Below are positions 55,043-64,000 of a stretch of DNA of 64,000 nucleotides, one piece after another; within the stretch, counting starts at the first letter, position 1; every line of letters starts with the position of its first letter. Both the position numbers and the translations under genes were made by a program. Source of the DNA: Paenibacillus sp. (GTDB lineage Bacteria; Bacillota; Bacilli; Paenibacillales; Paenibacillaceae); contig JAFWEX010000109.1 of assembly GCA_017512705.1 (NCBI GenBank), positions 62,001-126,000 on the forward strand. The letters are read 5' to 3'. Below the pieces are notes generated by a model, which saw only the letters and a list, made by a program, of their open reading frames with translations, ran no database searches and was not told the origin of the DNA.

Positions 55043-55168
55043 TTAGAGAAAAGGACTGGGGCTTGATAATTTTTTTATAACTATGAATGTAAGGTTTACT
55101 TCCTCATAATCCATATTGTATTTCTGCTCCACATCTCGTACAATTTGATGAAGTAATTCTGCATTGCG
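55043..55168 (-). pseudogene. Possible gene fragment in intergenic region
   Basis: In the 430-bp gap before the permease, the minus strand holds 41 open codons reading [20 protein letters not shown], then [13 protein letters not shown], with protein-like composition, bounded upstream by a stop and without a proper start. Probably the remnant of a lost gene. Family not recognised. The rest of 54881-55233 shows nothing more than AT-rich sequence. Confidence 0.3.
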
Positions 55169-55233
55169 TTAATGTGGATTGGATGAAATTATTTATCAAG
55201 AGGAAGCTTTTTATTAGAAAAGGAGAGAATCAC

Positions 55234-56607
55234 TTGGAAACAAAGGAACTATCGAGAGGACTTAAACCCCGCCATGTTGAGCTCATTGCGCTCGGCGGTA
55301 CGATTGGTGTCGGGTTGTTCATGGGATCGGCGAGTACGATCAAGTGGGCAGGTCCATCCGTATTGCTGGCCTATTTAATGGCTGGTATCATTATCTTTTT
55401 TGTCATGCGCATTATGGGTGAGATGTTGATCCAAGAGCCGGTTACCGGTTCGTTTGCTACATTTGCTCATAAATATATCGGTCCACTTGCTGGATTCCTC
55501 ACGGCCTGGAGTTACTGGTTCTTGTGGGTCACCGTGGGTATGGCCGAAGTTACGGCAATCGGTATCTATTTCGGTTATTGGTTCCCAGATATCCCCCAAT
55601 GGATTCCAGCACTTGCCGGTGTACTCATTATCGCTGCAGCCAACTTGGCTGCTGTTAAGTTCTACGGAGAATTCGAATTCTGGTTTGCGATGATCAAGGT
55701 GGTTGCGATTGTGGCGATGATTGTCATCGGAACAGGTCTGATCTTCTTCGGGTGGGGCAATGGAGGGCAACCTATCGGTCTGTCCAATCTGATTAGTCAT
55801 GGGGGATTCTTCCCAGGAGGTATTAAAGGCTTTCTGTTTGCGCTATGTATCGTAACGGCTGCGTATCAAGGGGTTGAGATGGTCGGTATTACCGCTGGCG
55901 AAGCAGAAAATCCGAAATACACATTGCGCAAAGCGATCAAAAACATCGTGTGGCGTATTCTCATTTTCTACGTTGGTGCAATATTTGTTATTGTTACCCT
56001 GTATCCATGGAATGAGGTAGGGGAGACAGGAAGTCCATTCGTACTTACCTTTGCCAAAGTGGGCATTGTTGCAGCTGCCGGTATTATTAATTTCGTAGTG
56101 CTGACAGCAGCAATGTCGGGTTGTAACAGTGGAATTTACAGCGCAGGGCGAATGTTATACACGCTCGCAGAGAACGGTCAGGCGCCGGCCTTCTTCAAAA
56201 AGTTGTCCAAAGGTGGGGTGCCCCGCAACAGTATTGTGATCACCATCTCTCTGCTTCTGATCGGAGTTATACTGAACTATCTGATGCCAGATTCTAAGCT
56301 ATTTCTATACATCTACAGTGCAAGCGTACTGCCAGGAATGGTGCCTTGGTTTGCACTGGCGTTCAGCCAGTTCCGTTTCAGAAAGCGCTGGGGACAGGAG
56401 ATGGCAGAGCATACCTTTAAGTCCAAATGGTTCCCGATCAGCAATTACATTATTATCGTATACCTGATTCTAGTTATAATTGGGATGGCCTTTAACGAGG
56501 ATACTCGTGTGCCGTTAATTGTAGGTGCAACGTTTATGGCGATTGTGGTGGCTGGTTATTACGTATTTGGTATAGGCAGTCGGCAATCCAAAGCTAACGA
56601 GGAATAA
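55234..56607 (+). CDS. Amino-acid permease (APC superfamily, AAT family)
   Basis: 457 aa from TTG 55234, with AAAGGAGAG 7 nt upstream; the 20 codons before it are Lys-rich and non-conserved. Twelve TM helices. The family signature [20 protein letters not shown], then [12 protein letters not shown], is followed by [20 protein letters not shown] and [20 protein letters not shown]. Similar to GabP/ProY/RocE proton symporters for neutral amino acids or GABA. Exact substrate cannot be read from sequence. Confidence 0.93.
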   Translation: METKELSRGLKPRHVELIALGGTIGVGLFMGSASTIKWAGPSVLLAYLMAGIIIFFVMRIMGEMLIQEPVTGSFATFAHKYIGPLAGFLTAWSYWFLWVTVGMAEVTAIGIYFGYWFPDIPQWIPALAGVLIIAAANLAAVKFYGEFEFWFAMIKVVAIVAMIVIGTGLIFFGWGNGGQPIGLSNLISHGGFFPGGIKGFLFALCIVTAAYQGVEMVGITAGEAENPKYTLRKAIKNIVWRILIFYVGAIFVIVTLYPWNEVGETGSPFVLTFAKVGIVAAAGIINFVVLTAAMSGCNSGIYSAGRMLYTLAENGQAPAFFKKLSKGGVPRNSIVITISLLLIGVILNYLMPDSKLFLYIYSASVLPGMVPWFALAFSQFRFRKRWGQEMAEHTFKSKWFPISNYIIIVYLILVIIGMAFNEDTRVPLIVGATFMAIVVAGYYVFGIGSRQSKANEE

Positions 56608-56663
56608 CGATGATAAAGGCAGCGATTCGCTGAATAAATCAAACTAATATAGCTGTAATCACG

Positions 56664-56727
56664 CACTCCTTTGAACACATACGGTCACCTCTGAGAAGGG
56701 TCCAAGATGTTCAAGGAGTGTTTTTTT
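56664..56727 (+). terminator. Terminator after permease
   Basis: CACTCCTTTGAACA (56664-56677) pairs with TGTTCAAGGAGTG (56708-56720), with a 30-nt loop, then seven Ts. Confidence 0.8.
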
Positions 56728-56826
56728 ACAGTTTAAATGTCCGGCATCTCGGTTACAAAGGAAAGAGTGAACCTTTACACAGATCAAATTCACAACAAAT
56801 CAATACGAACCGAGGAGGATTTGAAT

Positions 56827-57729
56827 ATGGCGACGCAAGATCAGCATTCGATTCAAGATCCAACGACACAATATCCGAAGGCCAACCCGAACTGGAAGCA
56901 GCAGCAGGAAGAGCCTGGATTGCAGCGTGAGATGACTCCTGTTCCGGATTGCGGTGAAAAAAGTTATAAAGGCAGCGGACGACTTACAGGTCGTAAAGCA
57001 GTAGTAACCGGTGCAGACAGCGGGATTGGCCGAGCGGCGGCAATTGCCTACGCACGGGAAGGCGCAGACATTGTACTCTCCTATCTGCCGGAAGAAGAAG
57101 CGGATGCGAAGGAAGTCGTTCAGCTTATTGAAGAAGCTGGCCGAAGAGCCATTGCGGTTCCGGGTGATCTGAAGGATGAGAAATACTGCGAGCAATTGAT
57201 TGAGACGGCCGTTAGAGAACTGGGCGGCATTGATATTCTGGCTAATGTGGCAGGGAAGCAGCAGTTTGTAGAGCAGATCGAAGACCTGACCACGGAGCAA
57301 TTCGACGCAACGTTCAAAACGAATGTCTATTCCATGTTCTGGCTCAACAAAGCAGCGGTTAAACACATGAAGGCAGGCGGTTCGATTATCAATACATCAT
57401 CGATCCAGGCATACAAGCCGTCTCCGATTTTGCTGGACTATGCCACTACTAAAGCTTCGATCAACACTTTCAGCAAAGCACTTGCCCAACAGGTGGGTAG
57501 CAAAGGTATTCGTGTGAATGTTGTCGCACCAGGACCGGTTTGGACGCCATTGCAAGTTGTTGGTGGACAACCGGTAGAGAAGCTAGCCGAATTCGGAAGC
57601 AATACTCCGCTGGGACGTGCAGGTCAGCCTGCAGAGATGGCTCCGGCGTATGTATTCCTCGCTAGCCAAGAATCCAGCTATGTGAGTGGAGAGACGTTGA
57701 ATGCCAATGGCGGTACGGTTAGTCCATAG
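56827..57729 (+). CDS. SDR-family oxidoreductase (YhdF/YdaD general-stress type)
   Basis: 300 aa from ATG 56827, with GAGGAGG 8 nt upstream. N-terminal Gln/Pro-rich extension ([21 protein letters not shown]) typical of the ~290-aa YhdF/YhxC group, then NADP-binding [27 protein letters not shown], catalytic Ser in NTSSIQAY and YATTK, and a closing [11 protein letters not shown]. Relatives in Bacillus are sigma-B-dependent. Substrate unknown. Confidence 0.93.
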   Translation: MATQDQHSIQDPTTQYPKANPNWKQQQEEPGLQREMTPVPDCGEKSYKGSGRLTGRKAVVTGADSGIGRAAAIAYAREGADIVLSYLPEEEADAKEVVQLIEEAGRRAIAVPGDLKDEKYCEQLIETAVRELGGIDILANVAGKQQFVEQIEDLTTEQFDATFKTNVYSMFWLNKAAVKHMKAGGSIINTSSIQAYKPSPILLDYATTKASINTFSKALAQQVGSKGIRVNVVAPGPVWTPLQVVGGQPVEKLAEFGSNTPLGRAGQPAEMAPAYVFLASQESSYVSGETLNANGGTVSP

Positions 57730-57795
57730 AGAGGTAGTATTTTACAGATATACGCCTGATGGAGGCGTTACATTATATTTAGAGTCGTGATCGAT

Positions 57796-57834
57796 AAAAA
57801 GGGACAAGCAGAGGTGATCTGCCTTGTCCCTTTT
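57796..57834. terminator. Bidirectional terminator
   Basis: AAAAAGGGACAAGCAG pairs with CTGCCTTGTCCCTTTT (one bulge), 7-nt loop. Between convergent SDR and GNAT genes. Confidence 0.9.
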
Positions 57835-57870
57835 GTATATCTTGTTGAACGATGTGGGGGTGAATGGACA

Positions 57871-58638
57871 TTAGTATGCAGGTTGTATCGTTTTTATCCG
57901 GTACCAGTACGAATAGGCATCGACATAACCCAGTTTTGCGTATAATCGCCGTGCGGGTGCATTGTCCTGGACGACTTGCAGATAACTTGAAATCGCTCCA
58001 TGGCGTTTTCCCCAATGCAGCAGATGCAGGATCATCTGTTCCGCGAGACCGCGGTTACGGTACCTTTTATCTGTAATAATGTCATAGAGCCCGATCATTC
58101 CTCGTTCAACGACACCAAGACCGCAGGCAGCCACCGTCCCATTAACAATCAGACGAATATATCCCGTGTGTGCACGTACATTCAAAAGCATCTGGGTTAG
58201 CGTTCCACGGAACTCCTCACGGACCTCACTCAGACGGCAGAAATGATCAAGCCATTCGTCCGTCAGCTGTTCGTCGATGTGGATGTCCATAGGCTCGGGA
58301 ATATGCAAGTCCTCCAGATTTCGAAGCTGTACGATGGTCCGGTCCAACACGACATAACCTTTCTCCTCTAGTAGCTGGTCCAATGTCTCTGGTTGAACAA
58401 ATGGTGTGATTTTGAAAATCGTATTCAACTGGTTTGACGTATAGATGCGCTCACACGCCAGCACTTTATCATGTACATCCAGAGTAGAGGGATAGATTGC
58501 TTGAACTGAGTTGGCACGCTTCGTATATCCTTTGGCAAAACGCAACACCCACCCATCGTATAGTGAGGTCGATAACGGTTGCCAGTGATTGAGGGTTAGT
58601 TCTTCAATCAGGCGAAGATTATAGTCATTTGAATACAT
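57871..58638 (-). CDS. GNAT acetyltransferase
   Basis: 255 aa, GGAGGCTGAATAA before ATG. The N-terminal half (LTLNHWQPLSTSLYDGWVLR, then FAKGYTKRANSVQAIYP) is typical of a two-domain GNAT family; motif A is LYDIITDKRYRNRGLAEQMI and motif B SYLQVVQDNAPARRLYAKLGY. Cytosolic; substrate unknown. Confidence 0.92.
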   Translation of the reverse strand: MYSNDYNLRLIEELTLNHWQPLSTSLYDGWVLRFAKGYTKRANSVQAIYPSTLDVHDKVLACERIYTSNQLNTIFKITPFVQPETLDQLLEEKGYVVLDRTIVQLRNLEDLHIPEPMDIHIDEQLTDEWLDHFCRLSEVREEFRGTLTQMLLNVRAHTGYIRLIVNGTVAACGLGVVERGMIGLYDIITDKRYRNRGLAEQMILHLLHWGKRHGAISSYLQVVQDNAPARRLYAKLGYVDAYSYWYRIKTIQPAY

Positions 58639-58763
58639 TTATTCAGCCTCCAATATAACGATGAAGTAAGAATCAGGATTGATTAGAATGAATAATTAAA
58701 TAATAATACATATTAATGAATAAAAATACAATAATATTCGTTTAGATTTTAAATCATGGAGTA

Positions 58764-58792
58764 TTGGTATACAATCTGTAACAGAGTATAAT
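58764..58792 (+). promoter_or_regulatory. Sigma-A-type promoter for YgjP-like gene
   Basis: TTGGTA (58764-58769), 17-bp spacer, consensus TATAAT (58787-58792), 88 bp before the start. Confidence 0.65.
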
Positions 58793-58879
58793 GCGGTCGT
58801 AACAAGCAAGATAACCAAGCCTACTTCGAGGATCGGCGGATTGCAGTAGGCGGTTTAATTTAAAGAAATGGAGTATAGC

Positions 58880-59542
58880 ATGATTACCATTGAAATCCAG
58901 GGACACATCATTACATGTCATATCGAATTCGGCAAACGAAAAAAAGCCTCTATTACCATGGATCTGCCCTATATGGTTACCATGAAAGTGCCGAACGGCA
59001 CAAGTGAGGACGTGATTCGGCAGCTCGTCATGCAGCATGGAGCCGAGATTATCCAAAAATCAGAACGGATGCAGCAGGTGCTGGACGGTCCCCAGGCGAA
59101 GGAGTACGAGAAAGAAGGCAAGGGGGCCTTCCTGCTCTTTGGTGAAAATTATGCCTTGCATGAATTAATACCAGTAGAGGGTTACACCGAAGCGGAGTTA
59201 CGTGCGAATCTGAAAAAGTTTTATTTTGCAGAATGTAAACGAATCATTGGGCAGCGAATCACTCGTTATCAGCAGGAGCTGAAGGTGAAGCCCAAATCAA
59301 TCGATATCGTGGATTCTCCTACGAAGTGGGGGAGTTGCAGCTGGGATAAAAAGCTGACTTTCAATTATCGCCTCGCCATGGCACCGCCAGAGGTTATAGA
59401 TTACGTTATTATTCATGAGCTATGTCATATTCACCACATGAACCACGACCGCTCCTTCTGGCGGAGAGTAGGGAGCATAATGCCAGATTACAAGGAAAAA
59501 GAAGATTATCTAATGCGTCATGGCCGCGCCATGACGTTGTAG
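58880..59542 (+). CDS. YgjP/SprT-like zinc metallopeptidase (M48-related)
   Basis: 220 aa from ATG 58880 with GGAG 6 nt upstream. Conserved SPTKWGSCS, then LTFNYRLAMAPPEVIDYVII and the zinc motif HELCHIHHMNHDRSFW (HExxH plus the third histidine). Matches the YgjP/DUF45 family of small cytosolic metalloproteases of unknown substrate. Confidence 0.92.
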   Translation: MITIEIQGHIITCHIEFGKRKKASITMDLPYMVTMKVPNGTSEDVIRQLVMQHGAEIIQKSERMQQVLDGPQAKEYEKEGKGAFLLFGENYALHELIPVEGYTEAELRANLKKFYFAECKRIIGQRITRYQQELKVKPKSIDIVDSPTKWGSCSWDKKLTFNYRLAMAPPEVIDYVIIHELCHIHHMNHDRSFWRRVGSIMPDYKEKEDYLMRHGRAMTL

Positions 59543-59698
59543 ATTAGCCTATATGAACAACACGTACTGTGTCCTCCAGGAAAAGTTACCTTTTTTAAAA
59601 GGTAAAAAATGGTATACCTTTGTATGAATCAAGTATAATAGAGACCATATGATAAGCCGCGAACGACAAGATAACCTTCGTGGCTGAAGGAGCGCGAA

Positions 59699-60070
59699 AT
59701 GGATCAAAATAGGAAACATTCGGTACTGGTAGATGAATATATCGCTGCATTTCCAACAGATGTACAACTGAAGTTACAGAGGTTGAGGCAGATTATCCGT
59801 GAAGCAGCTCCGCTTGCTGAAGAGAAGATCAGTTACAAGATGCCTACATATGCCCAGCATGGGAATCTGGTTCATTTTGCCGCGTATACGAAGCATATCG
59901 GTTTTTATCCTGCACCCAGTGGTATTCTGGCGTTCAAGGAACAGCTCTCCAAGTTTAAGGGGGCGAAGGGCTCGGTCCAGTTTCCACTTGATGAACCGTT
60001 ACCAGAAGAACTGATTCGCCAGATTGTTGAATTTAGAGTGAAAGAGAATGTGGAAAGGAGCGAGAGATGA
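59699..60070 (+). CDS. DUF1801 family protein (YdhG/iron-chaperone-like)
   Basis: 123 aa, GAAGGAG site. DVQLKLQRLRQIIREAAPLA, EKISYKMPTYAQHGNLVHFA, HIGFYPAPSGILAF and KGSVQFPLDEPLPEELIRQI are diagnostic for DUF1801. Related to the frataxin-like fold of B. subtilis Fra. Overlaps the isochorismatase start by 4 bases (ATGA), so the two were co-translated. Confidence 0.92.
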   Translation: MDQNRKHSVLVDEYIAAFPTDVQLKLQRLRQIIREAAPLAEEKISYKMPTYAQHGNLVHFAAYTKHIGFYPAPSGILAFKEQLSKFKGAKGSVQFPLDEPLPEELIRQIVEFRVKENVERSER

Positions 60071-60613
60071 ATAAAGCTCTGATTGTGATTGACGTCCAGC
60101 GTGGGTTAACCAGTCTAAGAGATGTGTCGGCAACGGTGGGGAAAATCGAATTGCTCATAGCAGACTTTGAGAAGCTGAACTGGCCTATAGTGTTTATGAG
60201 GCACGTTGACAATCAGGATGAAGAGTCCTCACTCTACCGCAATAAAACCGACAACCTCGAGATTGTTGTGGATACAAAACAGCATCTTGTCCTCGAGAAG
60301 AACAAACCAAGCGCCTTCAGTAATGTTGAGCTAAAAAAATGGCTATCTGAACAGCAGGTCGAACACGTATTCATTGTTGGCTTTAATATGGAATATTGTT
60401 GTCTATTTACTGCAATTACTGCTGAACATGAGGGATTCAAAATTCAAAGTGACGCTGATCGAAGATGCAGCAGGTACGGTGAATACCGAGGAGACGTATG
60501 AGATGAAGGGGCTGGATATCCCTGATTTCATTGGTTCGATTCTCAATTGGTCAGGGTGTGTAGAAGTTTTATACACAGATGAGTTCAGGGATATGTATTA
60601 CCAAGGAGTTTAA
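60067..60613 (+). pseudogene. Isochorismatase-family cysteine hydrolase, frameshifted by 7-bp duplication
   Basis: The first frame (60067-60501) gives ALIVIDVQRGLTSLRD with the catalytic Asp, the FMRHVDN strand and the nucleophile region VGFNMEYCCLFTAITAEHEGF, then becomes nonsense. The correct continuation (KVTLIEDAAGTVNTEE ... YYQGV) is in another frame up to 60613. The break is an exact tandem duplication of ATTCAAA at 60435-60448; one copy would restore a ~179-aa protein, the normal family length. All catalytic residues lie before the break. Family members hydrolyse isochorismate, nicotinamide or similar. Confidence 0.88.
60435..60448. repeat. 7-bp tandem duplication disrupting isochorismatase
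   Basis: ATTCAAA repeated twice exactly; removing one copy restores the reading frame GFK-VTLIEDA. Confidence 0.9.
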
Positions 60614-60621
60614 TAAAGATC

Positions 60622-60656
60622 AAAAAATCCAGATGAATAATCATCCGGATTTTTTG
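60622..60656. terminator. Bidirectional terminator
   Basis: AAAAAATCCAGATGA pairs with TCATCCGGATTTTTT around ATAA. Confidence 0.9.
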
Positions 60657-60683
60657 GTTTGTTTGCTTTTCCCCGCACCGTGT

Positions 60684-62141
60684 CTATTCGAAGTAATAGG
60701 TAACATTAGAGTTGCTGGCCACAGGGATCAGATACATATAATAAGGATTCACTTGTAGGTAGATGTTCAGATCCGATTCACCGAGATTACGAGTTGTCAG
60801 TTTGAAACGACCATTGGCATCGAGTGTAACGGTTTCCGTGCGGAGATGCTTCTCCTCTGGTGAAGATCCATGAATCTGGAAGGAGAACGTCTGCCCTGCA
60901 TAGGCTGCGAGAGTTCCACGGACATTCAAGGTACGATCCGCAGTATATTCAAATTGCACATGATGATTGTCGAGAATGATGTCATCGTCCACATCTGGCT
61001 CCTGAGGCTCCGTTCCGGGGTCCTGAGGATCAGTGCCTGGATTCTGTGGATCAGTCCCAGGTTCCCCTGCGGTGGGACTAATCGAGAAAAAGTTGGTTTG
61101 ATACACAATCTCTGCGCTCGAACCGTCCTTTTTCTTCAATCCGGTAACTCGAACGTTAAATGTGTCGCCATCTTTCAGTGATTTCAAGTTATCTGGACGG
61201 AAAATAACAGCATAGTTATATCCATAGCCATCGGAATTGACGTTAAAAAACGCTTTTGAAGGATCACTGCTGACAGGTGTTTTGGCATTGAAATTCCACG
61301 TCTTCTGATCTGAAGTGCGTGTCAGTTCCACCTGTACTTCTGCGTTGGACGGTTTTGCAAAAATGTCTGGGTTCAACTGCACAGACCAAGCCTGCGCCAC
61401 GTTGAAAGCTTCAATCGGGAATGCTCCTCTGTTCGGATACAGGCTGTAGTTATAACGCAGCTTTCCATTACGACTAGTATCCATCACCTGCATGGTGCTA
61501 AAATGACTCGCATAGTTTTTGTTGTCCCGGGATGCCACGCCGAAGCCCACTTTCTTTAACTGCGGACTCAGAATCCAGCGACGGTGACCCAACGCACTGA
61601 TATTACTGGCATCGGAATCATCCATGTAAGCTTCAATACTTTTAACGGCTAGATTACCCGTAGTACCATAAGCAGCAAACAGGTTGGAACTGGAAGCCGA
61701 TTTGGCACCGAGGTCAAAAAAGTCTTTATCCATATCCGCTGGACGCGCTGGAAAGTGGCTTAGTGGGCCAGTGGAGACAAGTACAGCGCCGTGCTGGGCC
61801 TGTAGATTAAGTGCAGAGTCCAGCACAAGGTCACCATCTAGACCCGACAGGTAACGATAGAAGTTAGCTGCACGGAGTGCTGTTTCGAGAGAAGAGTCAC
61901 TAACTACGCCAGCCACATAAGGTGCTGTAGTCGAAGGTTTTTGGGTATATGTAACGGGTTGATCCTTGTTGCTCATCCATTGTGTCCATTTTTGATTGAT
62001 CTCTTGCTCAGTTCGTTCAGGCAACAGACTGTCAATCGGGGCAGCGTAGGTCTGCTGTGCACCTAGTAGTACAAACAATAGCCCTGCCAGAGGAAGTGAT
62101 AACCATGCATGGAACGCTTTTTTTTGAATCTGAATAAACAT
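60684..62141 (-). CDS. Secreted CAP-domain (SCP/PR1-like) protein
   Basis: 485 aa, AAGGAG 9 nt before ATG. Signal peptide ~1-33 (cleavage near TYAAP). CAP domain ~80-225 with LETALRAANFYRYLSGLDGD, HFPARP and DDSDASNISALGHRRWIL. A beta domain follows, then a linker of three PGT(D/E)PQ repeats and a C-terminal beta-sandwich (~400-485). CAP proteins in spore-formers are secreted and of unclear role, possibly ligand binding or wall-associated. Confidence 0.9.
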   Translation of the reverse strand: MFIQIQKKAFHAWLSLPLAGLLFVLLGAQQTYAAPIDSLLPERTEQEINQKWTQWMSNKDQPVTYTQKPSTTAPYVAGVVSDSSLETALRAANFYRYLSGLDGDLVLDSALNLQAQHGAVLVSTGPLSHFPARPADMDKDFFDLGAKSASSSNLFAAYGTTGNLAVKSIEAYMDDSDASNISALGHRRWILSPQLKKVGFGVASRDNKNYASHFSTMQVMDTSRNGKLRYNYSLYPNRGAFPIEAFNVAQAWSVQLNPDIFAKPSNAEVQVELTRTSDQKTWNFNAKTPVSSDPSKAFFNVNSDGYGYNYAVIFRPDNLKSLKDGDTFNVRVTGLKKKDGSSAEIVYQTNFFSISPTAGEPGTDPQNPGTDPQDPGTEPQEPDVDDDIILDNHHVQFEYTADRTLNVRGTLAAYAGQTFSFQIHGSSPEEKHLRTETVTLDANGRFKLTTRNLGESDLNIYLQVNPYYMYLIPVASNSNVTYYFE

Positions 62142-62481
62142 CTTCTAATCTCCTTCTGCTGATAAAATGTAAAAATTATGCTTTGCATGTATTTTATCGA
62201 CATTAGAGGATGTATTAGTTATATTTTTCAATAAAATGATACCTTGGTACTAGACGATGTAGTTCTATGAATAGAAATTGATTTTTCCATAAAAAACTAG
62301 CACCTCCCGACGTGTAAGCTAGGGAACAACTCACGTGTCTTGCTTGATTCGTAAGTGATCTTCGAGTCATTTGTGCACGCATCTATAATCATGCTACTCT
62401 TTTAATAGAGTAACGTTAGAGTTACGATGCAATATTAGATCCAATATTAGACGACGTATAACATGAATTAGGGGGCTTGTG
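62142..62481. other. Intergenic region without gene
   Basis: 340 bp between divergent CAP and SMI1 genes. AT-rich, must carry both promoters. Only a direct repeat of AATATTAGA around 62429-62450 and a small TACTC...GAGTA hairpin near 62395 were noticed. Confidence 0.4.
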
Positions 62482-62931
62482 ATGTTATCCACCAAAGTCA
62501 TTGAACATTGCCGCGTGAACGGCTGGTGGCATGAAGATGTGCCGTCTGAATACGAGGAAGCACTGCGTAAACTGGACATCAATTTGAACTCGGATTTTGC
62601 ACAGTTCTACCTGCATGCAGAGGATGGACCAACGTTTTACAGTCGGCATCAGGAGCTGTATCAGATCTGTTGGGTGATTGAGAATACGGTATATCTGGAG
62701 GATATGCATATATCGCAACTTACACTTGGATTGCCTGAGGCTTATATTCCGCTGGACAGCTTTGAAGGGGAAGGTGGATTTTTCTATAATCGTCAGACAG
62801 GAGAAGTTGTGCTGGTTGAGCTGGGCGAGTCGATTGAACTATTTCTGAACGGAGAGAGTGAGCCACAGTGGGCAGATTTTAACGCGTTCCTGGAGTGGTA
62901 TTTCGAATTGTCAGATGTGATGGTGCTGTAG
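62482..62931 (+). CDS. SMI1/KNR4 (SUKH) family protein
   Basis: 149 aa from ATG 62482 with GGGGGC upstream; a GTG three bases earlier is also possible. CWVIENTVYLEDMHISQLTL, PEAYIPLDSFEGEGGFFYNR and the acidic C-terminus match the SUKH fold. SUKH proteins are common immunity proteins of polymorphic toxin systems, but no toxin gene is adjacent, so this one is an orphan. Confidence 0.8.
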   Translation: MLSTKVIEHCRVNGWWHEDVPSEYEEALRKLDINLNSDFAQFYLHAEDGPTFYSRHQELYQICWVIENTVYLEDMHISQLTLGLPEAYIPLDSFEGEGGFFYNRQTGEVVLVELGESIELFLNGESEPQWADFNAFLEWYFELSDVMVL

Positions 62932-63074
62932 AGGCACGAAACAGAGACGAAGAATTCGAGCATTAGCCTGCCGAAACAGATCGAAGGATGGCGACCCAGA
63001 TTACATCTTGGCAGAGCCATGGAGTACGGAAATAAATACCTTCCATATATTATGTGATATATCATATCGCAAAA

Positions 63075-63113
63075 GGGTACTTCACTGTCGGCTAACCTTC
63101 AAAGGAGTACCCC
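63075..63113 (+). terminator. Possible terminator after SMI1 gene
   Basis: GGGTACT pairs with AGTACCC across a 24-nt loop, with a weak T-tail. The rest of 62932-63306 shows no gene. Confidence 0.45.
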
Positions 63114-63206
63114 GTTTCATGTTCGAATAGGTTAACGATGAGATGGTTTCTCTTAATAGAATGACCACTTCATTTGAAATGCCTGGGAAGAGAGCCCTTA
63201 TGTTTA

Positions 63207-63246
63207 GAAAAAAACATAAACAAGACGAGCCCATGCAGCTCGTCTT
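63207..63246 (-). terminator. Terminator of CBS gene
   Basis: On the minus strand AAGACGAGC pairs with GCTCGTCTT, followed by GTTTATGTTTTTTT. Confidence 0.85.
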
Positions 63247-63306
63247 CACAGTGGTATTTCAGCATATGTAGTCCATGTAGCATCATGACGTAACTGCTGT
63301 AGCCAT

Positions 63307-63711
63307 TTAATCAGATATGTTGCGGGTATAATATTCAATAATATCTTTACGACGAATGATTCCGAGAAAGACACGGTTAATATCCACTACAGGTACAAAG
63401 TTTTGATCTGCCGCAAGGGTCAGCATATCCTCCATCTCTGCTTCAATGTACACGCATTCATTATAGATGCGATTACTGATCTCATGTACCTGCACTTGAT
63501 CCATCGTATCAAATGTCAATCCAGGCGTATTACGCATTTTCCATAACAGATCACCTTCGGACAGAGTAGCAACATATTTTCCATCCGGATCAATTACAGG
63601 AATGGCGGTGTAGTGGTGCGATTCCAGCTGCTCAATAGCATCTTTCATGGAAGCGGTAGACTCGATATAGGCCACTTCGGCTTTTGGGAGTAAAAAATAG
63701 CTGATTTCCAT
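63307..63711 (-). CDS. Stand-alone CBS-domain-pair protein
   Basis: 134 aa from ATG 63711 with AGGAG 7 nt upstream. Two CBS motifs: STASMKDAIEQLESHHYTAI, then PVIDPDGKYVATLSEGDLL, and later AEMEDMLTLAADQNFVPVVD with RVFLGIIRRKDIIEYY. Single CBS pairs bind adenine nucleotides (AMP, ATP, c-di-AMP) as sensors. Partner not visible here. Confidence 0.92.
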   Translation of the reverse strand: MEISYFLLPKAEVAYIESTASMKDAIEQLESHHYTAIPVIDPDGKYVATLSEGDLLWKMRNTPGLTFDTMDQVQVHEISNRIYNECVYIEAEMEDMLTLAADQNFVPVVDINRVFLGIIRRKDIIEYYTRNISD

Positions 63712-63836
63712 CATCGGGCTCCTTTTCAGCCTTTTGCATCGCAAAAAAGCTTTAGTATGTAATTCACTATCCTTATTTAAACATATTATGTGAGCTTAAG
63801 GCTATTTTTAATGACAAATTCATCAGATTTGTTACA

Positions 63837-63865
63837 TTGTTAAATTCATGCTGGAAATCTATAGT
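63837..63865 (+). promoter_or_regulatory. Promoter of the right-edge gene
   Basis: TTGTTA (63837-63842), 17-bp spacer, TATAGT (63860-63865), 21 bp before the ATG at 63887. Confidence 0.55.
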
Positions 63866-63886
63866 ATAGAGTAGAGGTGATGTGAC

Positions 63887-64000
63887 ATGAAATCCAAACG
63901 TAAATTATTGTACGGATTGCTGCCCATCTTGTTTGCAGGCGGCATCGGAATGTACCTTTATATGCAGAACAACAAACCGGAAGAGGTTAAACCTCAGCCT
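63887..64000 (+). CDS. Membrane-anchored protein (3'-partial)
   Basis: ATG with AGAGGTG upstream; 38 codons visible up to the window edge. Starts with a Lys-rich head then a hydrophobic segment (LLYGLLPILFAGGIGMYLYM), i.e. an N-terminal membrane anchor or signal sequence, followed by charged/Pro residues (NNKPEEVKPQP). Function cannot be told from this fragment. Confidence 0.75.
   Translation, partial: MKSKRKLLYGLLPILFAGGIGMYLYMQNNKPEEVKPQP

Noticed and set aside
1-64000. CRISPR array or tRNA/rRNA genes
   Set aside because: No regularly spaced repeats and no cloverleaf or rRNA-like sequence were seen on reading the window.

Overview
The window looks like a chromosomal segment of a Paenibacillus-type member of the Bacillota. 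This is inferred from gene content: strong GGAGG-type ribosome sites, TTG/GTG starts, an SLH-anchored surface protein, AraC-controlled glycoside hydrolase clusters (GH27, GH105, GH112, GH43), DUF4317, DUF4256 and DUF2536 proteins, and a large 7TM hybrid histidine kinase. No rRNA, tRNA or CRISPR array was seen.

Region 1 (1-13.2 kb) is an AT-rich accessory island with the hallmarks of an anti-mobile-element (defence) locus. The first unit, cut by the left edge, has a multi-zinc-ribbon protein, an Mrr-like nuclease fused to an SF2 helicase, and a 236-aa unknown; the last two junctions are 4-base overlaps. After an intrinsic terminator, a second unit encodes a 904-aa unknown, a 1879-aa SF2 helicase with a DUF1998-type cysteine C-terminus (the helicase class of Druantia DruE and relatives of DISARM DrmB), and a Cas4/AddB-like PD-(D/E)XK nuclease with Fe-S cysteines. 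No methyltransferase is visible.

Region 2 (13.2-15 kb) is a decayed junction with the tail of a tyrosine recombinase on the minus strand and a multiply frameshifted RlmA-type 23S rRNA methyltransferase pseudogene. An AT-rich tRNA-dihydrouridine synthase follows, and a GC-richer paralogue lies 3 kb further on.

Region 3 (16-29.3 kb) is ordinary chromosome: GNAT acetyltransferases, a MetE-like methyltransferase, a TVP38 membrane protein divergent from a two-component system, a 1126-aa HEAT-repeat protein and DUF4256.

Region 4 (29.4-50.5 kb) is carbohydrate and surface related. It holds a carboxylesterase divergent from an AraC regulator; a GH27 alpha-galactosidase coupled to a tiny zinc-finger protein; DUF4317; a hybrid kinase with a frameshifted BTAD response regulator, divergent from an SLH surface protein; and an AraC regulator divergent from GH105 and GH112. 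The last pair suggests breakdown of rhamnogalacturonan with phosphorolysis of galactosyl-rhamnose. A DNA-alkylation-repair protein and a GH43 xylosidase follow.

Region 5 (50.5-64 kb) has a SUFU-domain protein, an ArsR regulator with a SulP transporter, an APH-like kinase, an amino-acid permease, a stress-type SDR, a YgjP-like metallopeptidase, DUF1801, an isochorismatase broken by a 7-bp tandem duplication, a CAP-domain secreted protein, a SUKH/SMI1 protein, a CBS-domain protein and the start of a membrane-anchored protein at the right edge.
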